From: Kingdonia uniflora | Lineage: Eukaryota; Streptophyta; Magnoliopsida; Ranunculales; Circaeasteraceae | Length of the DNA stretch: 64,000 nucleotides | Assembly: GCA_014058105.1 (NCBI GenBank) | Contig: JACGCM010001684.1 | Coordinates: 62,001 to 126,000 of the forward strand | Direction of reading: 5' to 3' | In this document: in pieces, positions 44,075 through 54,619 of the stretch | Numbering within the stretch: the first letter of the stretch is position 1 | Layout of the letters: each line of letters opens with the position of its first letter | Notes under the pieces: generated by a model | Seen by the model: the letters and a program-made list of their open reading frames with translations, nothing else | Databases searched by the model: none | Told to the model about the DNA's origin: nothing | Position numbers and translations under genes: made by a program

Positions 44075-45509
44075 GATGCTCGATCATCAAAAGATTTAGA
44101 GGGTGGAAATTCATCAGCTGCATCTTCAGCTCGATCTGGATCATGTTCTACCCAGTCAGGATCTGAAGCTGGAAAGTTTGCTAGAAAATCAGCGACTGCT
44201 TGACCCTTTTCGGAAATTCGTTGCTCGAATTTGATTTTGTGCTCCGCCAAACTGACAGACCACTGCTGTACTCTTCTGGATTTCTCTTTCTTAGACAATA
44301 CTTCCCGAAGTGGGTAATTCGACATGACTTTGACAGGATGTGCTTGAAAATAGTGTTTGAGCTTTTGTGCGATATAAGCAAGAGTTAAAAGTAATCTTTC
44401 AATTTTAGAGTACCTCGTTTCCACTGGAGTAAGTGTCTTGCTGATGAAGAAGATCAGTTTCTTAATTTTTCCTTCAAGTTGAATGAGATCCGAGCAAAGA
44501 GATGTATCTGTAACTGCGAGGTAGATAATCAGTTCTTCATTGCCTATCGGAGTGCTCATGATTGGAGCCCTCCCTAGATAAGTTTTGAGTTTCTGAAAAG
44601 CTGCTTCGTATTCTGGTGTCCAGTTGATATCTTCGTTCTTTGAACTTTTGCCTCGTTGAGTAGAGCCTCTGAGTAGCATAAATAACCATTTGTATCGGTC
44701 CGAGGACTTGGATACAAATCTGTTCATTGCTGTAATCTTTCCTGTGACCTTTTGTACATCCTTCTTTGTTGATGGTGAAGGTATGTCCAGAAGAGCTCGA
44801 ATTTGATCTGGATCTACTTCTATCCCTTTCTTGCTGATAAGATGACCCAAGAACTTGCCCGAGTGAGCACCGAACTGGCATTTTTTTGGATTAAGCTTCA
44901 TTCTGTAGGATCGTAATATACTGAATATTGTAGAGAGATGAGAGATGTGATCCTCTTTCTTTAGGCTCTTGTAAAGTATATCGTCAATATAGACTTAAAT
45001 TGTTTCTCCCAAGTGTTCTTTGAATATACTTGTGACCAGCCTTTGGTAAGTGGCTCCAGCTTCTTAAGGCTGAGTGGCATGACCTTGTAACAGTAGAGAC
45101 CTCTTTCTGTAATAAACGTAGTTTTTTCTTGATCTACTTCCAAGAGTGGAATCTGATTGTACCCCAAAGTGGCATCCATCATGAACAAGAGTTTGTGACC
45201 TGCTGTAGAGTCAAGGGTTTAATGAATGATCGGAAGAGGGAAGTTATCCTTTGGCGAGTGTTTGTTTAGATCTGTAAAATCCACGCAGACCCGAACCTTC
45301 CCATTCTTCTTTGGAACAACAACGATATTAGAAATCCAGTCTAGGTACTTGGCTTCTCGAATGAACCCGACCTCGATAAGTTTGTCGATCTCCTCGTTCA
45401 CCTCATCTCGAAGTCTTGGAGAGAACCTGCGTTGCTTCGGCTTAACTGTTGTGGCGCCTTCACGGATATTTAAAATGTGGAAAGATTTGGAAGGGTCTAC
45501 GCCTGGCAT
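43897..45509 (-). pseudogene. RT and RNase H of element C
   Basis: RT begins PGVDPSKSFHILNIREGATT and reads EEIDKLIEVGFIREAKYLDW, PKKNGKVRVCVDFTDLNKHS, DNFPLPIIH, MMDATLGYNQIPLLEVDQEK. The active-site box VYIDDILYKS lies at 44,980-44,994 after a frameshift and a stop. The long frame then runs KLNPKKCQFGAHSGKFLGHL, DPDQIRALLDIPSPSTKKDV and AMNRFVSKSSDRYKWLF. RNase H follows with LIIYLAVTDTSL, FFISKTLTPVETRYSKIERL and KGQAVADFLANFPASDPD. The fold-determining motifs are complete, but slips near 45,070 and 44,050 break the polyprotein. Confidence 0.85.
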
Positions 45510-45692
45510 TTCTTGGAAGTTCTATGCAAAAACGTCTTTGTTGGATTGGAGGAAAGAAATAAGAGCTTCTTTCTCTATTAGAATTAATTTCGTACCAATA
45601 TAAGTACCTCGGTTAACTCTATCGATCTGGACGTATTCCATGGGCTCGGCTGGAGAACACTAACCATCGAGGTGATCAGCCTTCTGTGATTG

Positions 45693-46200
45693 CTATGCAG
45701 CAATCGGTTCTGAATGGTCGAGAACTAGTGAGATTGTATTCTCGCAAGCTCGAGAGAGTTTTTGACTTTCTTTGATTTCATAAATACTGTTGTTATGCTT
45801 GAAACGGAGCGTTTGGTGGAACATGGACGGGATGGCCTCCATATTGTGCAGCCAACAGCGTCCTAGTATCCCTAAATACCTTGATTTGGCGTTGATGACG
45901 TAAAAAATAGCGTCAATAGTGGTAGGCCCTACTGTGATCGGGAGAGTGATCTTCCCAACTCGTACTTCTTTGGACCCATTAAACCCACTGATGTCTGTCT
46001 TGCTTTGAACGACCTGATCTGAGAGCCGCATCTGGTAAATCGTGCTCTAGAAAAGGATCTCAACCCCACTTCCTGTGTCCACCATCATGGTGTGCATTAC
46101 GAAGTTCCTCATTTTGAGCATAATTACTAGTGCGTCATGATGAGGATACTTCAAATGTTCTATGTCGCAGTCTTCGAAGGAGATTCCCTTTCGATGACTG
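45693..46200 (-). pseudogene. Aspartic protease of element C, active-site motif kept
   Basis: Minus-strand reading gives NFVMHTMMVDTGSGVEILF at about 46,040-46,100, with the D-T-G-S-G active site intact, followed by a stop, then MRLSDQVVQSKTDISGFNGS, KEVRVGKITLPITVGPTTID and LGILGRCWLHNMEAIPSMFH. The domain cleaves Gag-Pol in the particle. It is the only one of the four Tat copies here in which I can read an intact DTG. Confidence 0.7.
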
Positions 46201-46232
46201 CTTGACTTTGGGAAGAGCTTGGCTTCCTTGTC

Positions 46233-48030
46233 CTAGACGGAAAGGTTACAGCACTCGCCCAACTTCCTCCGCTTGACTCTGTTGGAATTCGAAACCTGAT
46301 TGATCTCGATCATATTGTAGCAGTAAAGATGATATAGATGCTTCTCTTCCGCTTGTTTTGTTGCTTGAGTCACGTCATCTTGTTTCAGATAGCTTCCATA
46401 TTTATAGCTGGGAAGATCGATGATGTATTCGAGCATCCTCCCTTCCTTAAAAATGATATCTAGGAGCTTTTTCAAACCATAGCAATTGTCGGTGTTGTGG
46501 TGCTTAATCTTGTGATATTCACAATAAGGTCGGCCTGCTATTGGATCAAGATGTCGAGCTGGACAGAAACATTTATCCTTCTGGAGAATAGGATAGATCA
46601 CGGAAATCTTGGCATTCAACTTTGGTATGACTTTTCTTGATAGTTTCTGCGACCTCTGATTGTTGTCTCTTTCTGGTTCTGTCTTTTGCTCGTTTATGAT
46701 CGCCTTGATCGCTCGAGCTGCGGTTGTTGTTGGAATCGGTAGAAGGAACCTTGGTGTTGTAGACTGCCTTTATTGGTTTATTCGGTTCGGGCATCATCCG
46801 CCCTAGATCGATGTAATTGTTGACTTTCTCGATCATATCTTTGAGAGTCTTGGGCTTTTTCAGGAAGAGATACTCTTTAGATTTGCAATTGAACTGCAGA
46901 GCATTTGTGAATGCAGATACGACTGTCTTCTGATCTAGATTGTCGACATTACGAGCCAGTTCGAGAAACATCTTGGAGAACTCCTCGAGCTTCTCCCCTT
47001 GTACTTGTTTGAGACTTATAAGAGAATATAAGTTCTCTTCTTTGTCTTTGTTGTGGGCATATGCTTTGATGAAGATTTTTTGTAACTGCACGAAGGTATG
47101 AATCGAACCTTCCAGTAAAGAGTGGAACCAACGGAGAGGTTCGTCCTGGAGACTAGTAGCGAAGAGCTGGCAAAGGATATGATTCAGATTATAATACAAA
47201 CCCAATGAGTCGCGGAATTGTTGAACGTGCTGGCCAGGATCGGTTCCTTTGTATTTGATGATCTTGGGCGTATGAAAACATGTTGGGACATTCATATCAA
47301 ATAATTCTTTAGCAATTGGACTACCTTATAATTTATACGAGTCATCCTTCGCATCTAAAGCTGTTGCTTCAATGATTTCCCCGATACCCTGGTCCATGAG
47401 CTCCTGAGAAATATAATACTGAGGGATGGGAGTTGGTGGAACTGCTGGAACTACTGGGACTGTCAGAACTACTGGAACCGCTTGACGTAAGAGTCTGGGA
47501 ATGTGGTCACCTATTTCCTCGCTCACATGTTCAGGAAGCGGGGCTCGGTAAGGAGGTCGCAAGACTTCCTCGGGCTGCTTGGAAGGCCTGGGATCTCTGT
47601 TGATATCTGTCTGCGCCTCCTATCCCAAATGAATTGAGACTATCGGTGCTTATGGATCCTCACAATGAATCCTGGAAATGTTTGTACTATGTACCTTATG
47701 TGGCCCTAACCTCTCGTGAACGGAAACCCTTGAGATTGTTAGTACTGTTTTACGCTCTCTTAGGGCTGGTGGTGGTTGGCTGCTCTGTAATGCTTTCAGA
47801 GCTGTTTGAAAAGCTAACATTTGAGCTTCTTATTTCTTTGTCTCCAGAACTTGAGCTTGACGCTCTCGTTCTGACTCCTTCTCGTGGAGTTCTCGATCTT
47901 CCAATAGCTGGCACTCGAGCTGACTCAGATTCTCGACTTTGGCAGTTAAGCTCGCCCAAAGCTCGGCAACCCGATCAGGTTCCCTCGAACTTTCAGGCTT
48001 AGCTCCCGAAGATTGACGTGTTTAAGCCAT
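46233..48030 (-). pseudogene. gag of element C
   Basis: The N-terminal part (about 47,640-48,030) is a charged coiled-coil-like stretch (SQLECQLLEDRELHEKESER). A Pro/Val-rich piece follows (47,326-47,562). The gag core in a 240-codon open frame (46,573-47,295) reads NVPTCFHTPKIIKYKGTDPG, FRDSLGLYYNLNHILCQLFA, LQDEPLRWFHSLLEGSIHTF and DKEENLYSLISLKQVQGEKL, ending in a Lys/Arg/Ser-rich nucleic-acid-binding tail. The last part has CEYHKIKHHNTDNC (His/Cys motif) and LLDIIFKEGRMLEYIIDLPS. Only a few stops interrupt it, near 47,326, 47,640 and 46,233. Confidence 0.8.
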
Positions 48031-48098
48031 AATTGAAAACTGCTTGACTGATGAGTATCAATCGTGGCCCTTAAGTACGTGGAAAAACCATACGTTCC

Positions 48099-48113
48099 CA
48101 CAGACGACACCAA
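48099..48113 (-). other. Primer-binding site of element C
   Basis: The minus-strand reading TGGTGTCGTCTGTGGGAACG follows the LTR end after two T residues. It is the longest and cleanest copy of the family's primer site in this window. Confidence 0.7.
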
Positions 48114-48114
48114 A

Positions 48115-48703
48115 TGTAGGGACCAGATTTCGTAAAGCTCGAACTAGCTTGAAATCGATCCCTATACCAAGAACTACTATGACAAGAATTAAATAAGAGA
48201 TAACACTTGACACAGGGGATTTAGCATGGAAAACCTGTGAATAGGTAAAAACCACGACCTCGAGTGGAAGATTTTATGAAAGTAGTATTATTGCTTGAGA
48301 GATTGAGAGAATCTGATTACAAGAGTTAATCTAGGAAAATATAGCTAGAGATCATATAATTGTGTGTATATATTTTTTTGTCTACCGTCCTGTTTCCTTA
48401 GGAGCTCTGCCCTTTTATAGACCCTGCTCTCAGCTTGACATCATGCTTGAACACGCTCTCTTGAAAGTAGGAGTCATGGGCAGTTGAGTGTTTAACTGCT
48501 AACTCGTGGGAGACAGGTGTATGTTAACCTGTTCTGTTTACATCTGTTGTAGATGATCCACGTTCTGCTTGGGTTCGTGGTCGATGTGTAACTGTTAACG
48601 TGTTTATTTATGCGTAAGTATGGTACTAGATTAGATCGAATCTTCTGGAGCTCGAGGTATAGATGATATCGAGTGGCCATAGCTCAAGGGATAAGTCCCT
48701 ACA
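48115..48703 (-). repeat. 5' LTR of element C
   Basis: 589 bp, beginning TGTAGGGACT and ending GGTCCCTACA on the minus strand, so its ends form a near-perfect inverted pair. The minus-strand TATA box CTATAAAAGG lies at about 48,411-48,420. The five bases right of it, GGTAC (48,704-48,708), would be the target duplication, but the other side is lost. Confidence 0.8.
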
Positions 48704-50078
48704 GGTACTCTCGAGGGTTTCCCTTGGTGGCTGTGTTCTAGTCTTGGAGAGACTGATGTTGTAGGATGTTGTGACTGGTTGATTAGTCACTGCATACATC
48801 TGTGTTAGGATTATTTACCATCCTCTGAGGCAGGTGTTTATCCTACGTGTGTACTGGCCAGGTTGTGGCTATTGGGTTAGGATTGTTTGCCCTTCACTGA
48901 GGTAGTGGATATCCTAGGTGTGTTGGCCAAGTTTGACGGATGGGGTGTTTTGATCCTAGGGATCCGTTTCCTTCAGTGGGTTTGTATTCCTTTAACTTAA
49001 TGGGATCGGATACTTAACAAAGCTCCACACGATTGACCCTCGTTAGGATCTGGGATTCCAACATTGGGTTAAAATAAGTGGGTGTGGTCGGGCTGGACAC
49101 TATCATATTTATTACCCATTTGGGAGTGTGGGACGGTATGAGACAGCTTCTTTTGGTCCCCGTCATTCTCCTCCGTGAGGTTGAAATCCCTTGGAATTAG
49201 TGAAATAAAGTTCAGACGTTGGCTCCGTGGGTTACAAAGCCCGGAACACTCTGATCAAGTTATAAATCTCAAGTTTAGTCGAGTTTGATGTTAATCGTAC
49301 CCATTGTATCCAATTGAGATTTTTGTTAAGGTTATTATGCATTAGCGGTTGATCAGCCCAACATTTTTAACTATAAGGTCTAGTTCTTTGATAGTATCAA
49401 TCATTCAGCCTTAGGACTTAGGTAGATCATATCATATCATCAGCATTTGGGATAATTATGGTATTATCCTAGTTCATCATATCATATCATATCATATCAT
49501 ATCATTGGCATATCATCACCTCATCATAGCATGATTCCTTATATCTATATTCCTCATATTTCCTAATTCTTCTTACTCTCCTTTTCAGCACTCACATGTT
49601 ACTGTACTTTAATAATCTTTTATCTCATTCATCTCTCCTCTTTCTCTGGACCTGCTATATTAGTAGGTTGTTTAGCCTTGTTGGGAATTAGTGAGCCGTT
49701 GTTTTGCTCATTCTCTCTTTATTCCCCTCTTTTAGAGGCGGAGAAGTTACAGGGATTGGCTGAGAGTTTCAGCTGTTAGTTCCGGTGTTGCAGCTGTTGT
49801 TCCTGCTCTGGTTTTAGTATTTTTTTTGTATGCTCTCAGCTTTTGACATTGTATGTTATCGGATATTATATTTACATTTTCAGTTGTATGTATATATAAA
49901 TTTTCTTCCACTTTATTTATTCCTTTACTCTGATGATATTGCTATAGTCAATGACTGAACCTAAACTTGTCTATGGCTCTGTTGTTTGTGGGGGCGAATC
50001 GGTTTGATTCCGCGACCTGCACATCCCGAATGATAGTAATTGGTCTAGCTACCGATTATTGGATTTTAGGGCGTGACA
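48704..50078 (+). repeat. Partial LTR E2 (chromovirus-type), plus orientation
   Basis: It ends GGATTTTAGGGCGTGACA at 50,078, the usual 3' end of Tekay/Del-type LTRs. Its interior aligns with the complete solo LTR at 59,077-61,844 in the same direction (shared AGGATTGTTT, TGTGTACT-GCCA, GGTTAAAATA, GAGGTT-AAAT, TGATCAAGT and GATGA-ATTGCTATAGT). An (ATCAT)n run lies at 49,475-49,505. The 5' half is absent; at 48,703 it meets element C's 5' LTR. No primer site follows 50,078, so it is not a 5' LTR of an intact element. Confidence 0.65.
49475..49505. repeat. (ATCAT)n microsatellite
   Basis: About six consecutive copies of ATCAT inside LTR E2. Related, shorter ATCAT runs occur just upstream (49,430-49,440) and in the solo LTR near 59,120. 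Confidence 0.9.
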
Positions 50079-50974
50079 TTGTCCTTCTGGGCCCAACCAT
50101 TCTCTCACTGGTCGTATCTGAAGGGGTTACGAGGTCTGATGACATGTTCATCGATTTCCATGGGTTGTTGATACAGATGATGTGAGGCCAAAATGTCATA
50201 TACTCTATCTGGGTCCCTCGATCGGGATCTTGATGTTCAATTTCATTCTTCCCATGGTATGTTCTCCCTCTGGGAAGCTCTGGATCAATAGCTACTTCGG
50301 CCTTGGGGAGGCAATCCTTATCGAATAGTTAATCAATCTTGAATCCTTTGCCATCTTTTTATTTCTTTCTGATGCGTTTGGCTCTATTGTTTCAAGGCCT
50401 TCCCCCTTTTGTCTCTCTCAATTTGGAGAGCTTGAGCTGGAATTCTTTGATCTTCGAGCCGCTGGACCTTGTCAGACGTTATCTGCTTCTGAAGCTCGAT
50501 AACAACATTGTGTAAATTAACTATTTTTGGTAAGATACCAATTGGAATGTCCTCACTATTCCTCTAGGCACTGGAGGCACTTCTAAGGTTCATGTTGGTC
50601 ATGATAATGAGTGTTAAGATTGAGATTTGGAAAAGAAAATAGTGAGATTCCCACAGACGGCACCAATTGTAATGGTTAGTTTTCTAGTTGGTAAACTTTG
50701 CCAATAGTTTAAGTAATGAGGTTATGATGATTTTACAAATAAAACAAGAGCACACTAGATTTTATGTAGAAACTCAGTAAAACCTAAGAAAAACCACGAC
50801 CTCGAAGAGAATTTTATGGTATAAATCCAATATGTGCTAGATTATTATAATTGCAAAGAGATTTGAAAGGTATAGTTAAGAATGATACCCCGAAAATATC
50901 CCATTATTGACCTATGCTCTACCTGTATATATAATAGATACAGACAGTTACAAAAATAATTAGTCTCCAGGTTT
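50079..50974 (-). mobile_element. Tat-type fragment F: LTR part and gag leader
   Basis: On the minus strand a partial LTR (about 50,668-50,974) ends in ATTACA. It is followed by a primer site TGGTGCCGTCTGTGGGAAT (about 50,646-50,664) and a short leader with a charged, coiled-coil-like gag N-terminus down to 50,079. The layout and primer site are those of elements A-D, but the sequence is clearly more diverged. It is cut on the right by the MITE and on the left by the E2 LTR. Confidence 0.5.
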
Positions 50975-51468
50975 TAGGGGTGAGCATGGGTCAGTTTGAG
51001 TTAGTTTTGGTTTTACCAAAACAAAAACCGAAAACTTCAGTTTCTATAATAAGAAACCGAAGCTGACCACACTATAAACCAAACCGAAACCGAACCAAAA
51101 TAAATAAGAGGAATCGAAACTGAAACCGAAATCGAACAAAAAAATAGATCGGTTTGGTTCAGTTTTTCGGTTTGTATTTTATTAAAACTTGTAAATTTGT
51201 TGTTTAAGTCAAACATTTACTTGATAATACTATATTTTAGTATTTTAATACATGAAAAATATATAAATTAATGAAGGGTTAAGCTACATTTAGAGTTTTG
51301 TTTACTAATAATGTTTATCCTCGATTCGGTTCAGTTTTTGCCGGTTCCTCTTATGGAGAAACCGAAATCGATACCGAATCCTTTCGGTTCCTTGATTTAG
51401 AAACCAAAACTGAAGCCTCAAAAGCCGAACTATTTTGTTTGGTTGAGATAATATGATCCCAGGCCTGA
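50975..51468. mobile_element. hAT-like MITE rich in AACCGAA/TTCGGTT
   Basis: It starts TAGGGGTGAGCATGGG, a terminus shared by many plant hAT-type miniature elements. It is filled with AACCGAA, CCGAAACC and TTCGGTTC motifs in both orientations and ends near CCCAGGCCTGA, with no coding sequence. The right terminus is a poor complement of the left one and no target duplication was confirmed. Confidence 0.4.
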
Positions 51469-51474
51469 GAGACC

Positions 51475-53165
51475 CGCCCAATTGTCGGCTAATTTTCCCG
51501 TGTGAGGCTCTTTGTGATGTCGAGGAATTTCTCTGAGGACGAGATCTTTGATTTTGAAGGCACGGCTTCTAACTCGGTTGTTGTACGATCTGGAAAGCAT
51601 ATGATGATATCAACCTAGGTTAGCGATGGCACGTTCCCTGGTTTTATCTATCATATTGAGGTTGTAAGGCAACTCGAACTGGATGTGATATTTATAAGGA
51701 ATGACTGCCTCAGTGCCATAAGCAAGGAGGAATGAGGTACACCCAGTTGATTGTCATAGAGTGGTACGATATGCCCATAGGACATGATGCTGCTCGCAAA
51801 CCCAATTCCTTTTTTTCTGTGAGTGAAGCCATTTTTTAAGTCTATCCACGATGGTTTTGCTGGTGATTTAGACTTGGCCATTTTCTTGAGGATAGCAAGT
51901 ATTGGATGGTGAATAGATGATATTATGGTGGTTTAGGAAGGTTACGACTTTCTCTTCCACAAATTGGGGCCCATTATCGATACGAATTAGGTGGGGGTAC
52001 CCAAACTGAGTGATTATGTGGTTCCAGATAAAAGAGATGACCTCTTCTTCTATGGTTTGACATAGTGGAATTACTTCTACCCATTTTGTAAAATAATCGG
52101 TAGCTACGAGTAGGTGACGGTGGTTACCTGGAGAGTTAGAGAATTCGCCGACGAGATCTAGTGTCTATCTTTTAAATGGCCAAAAAACATTGCTTGCATA
52201 AAGTTCAAGCGTAGGGGCGCGTATCATATGTCCATGTCTTTGGCAGGTGTCGCATTTGCAGGAGTACTCCTCAGCTTGCTTGCGCATGCCGAGCCAGAAT
52301 ACTCCTTAAGAGATAGTTCTATTTGCTAATGATCGACCTGCGGCATGGGAGCCACAAGTTCCTTCATGTAATTCGTAGATAAGTTCATCTGCTTTCAATT
52401 TGGAGAGGCATTTGAGGTAAGGCCCTGGGATAGAAAGGCGGTATAGCATACCATTTTGATTAGTGTAGTGCTTCGAGTTGTTGATCAGCTGTCGGTGCTC
52501 ATTTGAATCTGCTGGGAGTGGTTCGTTGCAATTATTGTCAACACCGAGGTAGGCTAAGAAAGGCTTTCGCCAATTGTCATCTCCCCCTTTATTACCCCCA
52601 TTATTGATCGTACATACAGAAATACGATCAATGCTAGAGGTTGAAATGATTTTAATCTGGAGATATCGAGCTTCTGTACCCAAGACTCTGGCTAGATATG
52701 CTAAAAAATTGGCGTTTCCATTTTCACCTAGAGAAATATAATCGAGATTTTCTTTCACAAACTTGCTCATCCTATCTGTAATGAAGGCTGCGTATTCGAC
52801 CATCTTCCCATTCTTCTTGTATTATTCTAGTAGTGGTGGACGATGAGTAGTAAATCTGTGTAAACAGAGAGTTCGGGGACATCGAGCTCAAGAGCGAGGT
52901 CGAGTCCATAAATAAGAGCTTCATACTTGGTGATAATATTTGCGGCCTCAAAATCCAAGCGGATTGATTTTTAAATTCTGTTATTGGAAGGGGTAATCAA
53001 AAGGATCTTGATTCCTGACCCTGGAGGTCCTGCTGATCCATCTATGAGAGGTCTCCACACTGATGTAGTGATAAATTCTGCTCGTTCGTCGAATGGATTG
53101 GGGGGATCCTCGGGTGTTTCTTCTATAAGATCAGGGTCGTGCTCCTCCCACTCGGGATCCTCCAC
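51475..53165 (-). pseudogene. Second RNase H and integrase of element D
   Basis: The Tat RNase H starts LIDGSAGPPGSGIKILLI at about 53,010-53,060 and continues into VEYAAFITDRMSKFVKENLD and NFLAYLARVLGTEARYLQIK (52,650-52,803). The integrase zinc region has YELHEGTCGSHAAGRSLANR (52,310-52,390), then the core and C-terminus run to about 51,480 with many stops. At 51,975 the reverse reading of RIDNGPQF-like sequence keeps the second Asp. It is non-functional. Confidence 0.7.
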
Positions 53166-54400
53166 TGGAAAATCCGTGAGAAAATTGGCAATAGCCTGAC
53201 CCTTTTGAAATGACGTTGCTTGAACTTGATATCATGTTCTCCCGAAGTGGGTAGTTCGTCATGACTTTGATTGAATAAGCTTGGAAGTAGTGCTTGAGTT
53301 TCTGTAAAGTGTAAATAAGGGTAAGAAAAAGTTTCTCAATTTTAGAGTACCTTGTTTCCGCTGGTGTGAGGGTCTTGCTGATAAAGAAGGCAAATTTCTC
53401 TATTTTCCCTTTCAGGCAAATGAAAACCGGGCTGAGGTAAGTATCTATGACTGCTAGGTAGATAATCAGTTCCTCATTATCTGCTGGGGTGCTCATTATG
53501 GGAGATCTCCCCAAATAGGTTTTCAGATTCTGAAAAGTTGCTTCGCATTCTGGTACCCATGTGACCTCTGCATTTGGCTGAACTTTTCCTCGTTTGGTAC
53601 ATCCGTAGAGTAATAGGAATAGCCAACAGCAGCGGTCTGAAGATTTAAAAATGAAACGGTTGATTGCGGCAATCTTTTCGGTAATTTTTTGAACATCTTT
53701 TGTTGTTTTTGGAGAGGGCATGTCGAGGAGAGCCCGAATTTGATCCGGATCGGCCTCAATTTCTTTCATGCTGATGAGGTGGCCTAGAAAGTAGCCAGAA
53801 TGTACCCCGAATTATCATTTATCACGGTTGAGACGCATCCTGTAAGATCGAAGGATGTTAAATATAGTATTGAGATTTAAGATATGATTGGCTGACTGTA
53901 CGCTATTGCTCAAGAGATCATCGATGTAGACTTCAACAACTTTCCCTAGGTATGCTTTGAACATAGTAGTTATCAACTATTGATATGTGGTACCCATGTT
54001 CTTGAGTCTGAAGGGCATGACTTTGTAGCAATAAAGACATCTTTCAATGATGAAAGTTGTCTTCTCTTGATCTTCTACCAAAAGTAGAATTTGATTGTAC
54101 CCCCAAGCGGCGTCCATCATAGGTAGAAGGTCATGGCCTGCAGTGGAATCGAGGATCTGATGAATATTGGAAAAAGAGAAACTGTCATTTAGAGTATGTT
54201 TGTTCAGATCTGTAAAATCTACGCAAACTCAAACTTTTTTTCTCTTCTTTGGGATAGCGACAATGTTGGATATCCAATCTGGATACTTGGCTTCTCGAAT
54301 AAATCTCACTTTAATCAATTTCTCGATCTCGGTGTTAACTTCATCACGAAGACGGGGTGAAATTCACCGTTGTTTTTGTTTGACCGCTGCAGCGTTAATA
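53131..54400 (-). pseudogene. RT and RNase H of element D
   Basis: RT is readable from EIEKLIKVRFIREAKYPDWI (about 54,320) through YNQILLLVEDQEKTTFI to EVYIDDLLSNS (53,916-53,936), so the Y-x-DD box is intact here. A frame of 212 codons (53,131-53,769) then has KEIEADPDQIRALLDMPSPK, IAAINRFIFKSSDRCCWLFL, LIIYLAVIDTYLSPVFICLK and FFISKTLTPAETRYSKIEKL. Stops near 53,815 and frameshifts near 53,240 break it. Confidence 0.75.
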
Positions 54401-54619
54401 TTGATAGCTAATTTGTGGCAGGCCATGGCTGGATCGATCGAAGGCATTTCTTCAAAAGATCATGCAAAAATGTCTCGATTGTATTGCAAGAACTGAATGA
54501 GAGTATTTTTTTTCATGCTAAACCAGCTTAGTACCAATGAAAGTACATCTGCTAGGTCCATCAATGTTAATATATTTTGTGGGCTCCTCTGTGGATGGTT
54601 GATCATTGAGGTGATCAGC

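Larger units (their letters stand above)
42758..48703 (-). mobile_element. Tat-lineage Ty3/gypsy element C, 3'-truncated, best preserved
   Basis: Minus-strand order from the right: LTR 48,115-48,703, primer site, gag, protease, RT, RNase H, second RNase H, integrase. It ends abruptly in the integrase core at 42,757 (HILWAYRT-like motif). Long open frames (334 and 343 codons) make it the least decayed of the four. It lies between the inverted LTR pieces E1 and E2. Confidence 0.85.

Noticed and set aside
45226..45603. 125-codon plus-strand open frame
   Set aside because: It lies antisense to the RT start of element C; similar frames occur antisense to RT in A and D at the same place.
47634..48002. 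122-codon plus-strand open frame
   Set aside because: It is the antisense shadow of the charged gag N-terminus of element C.
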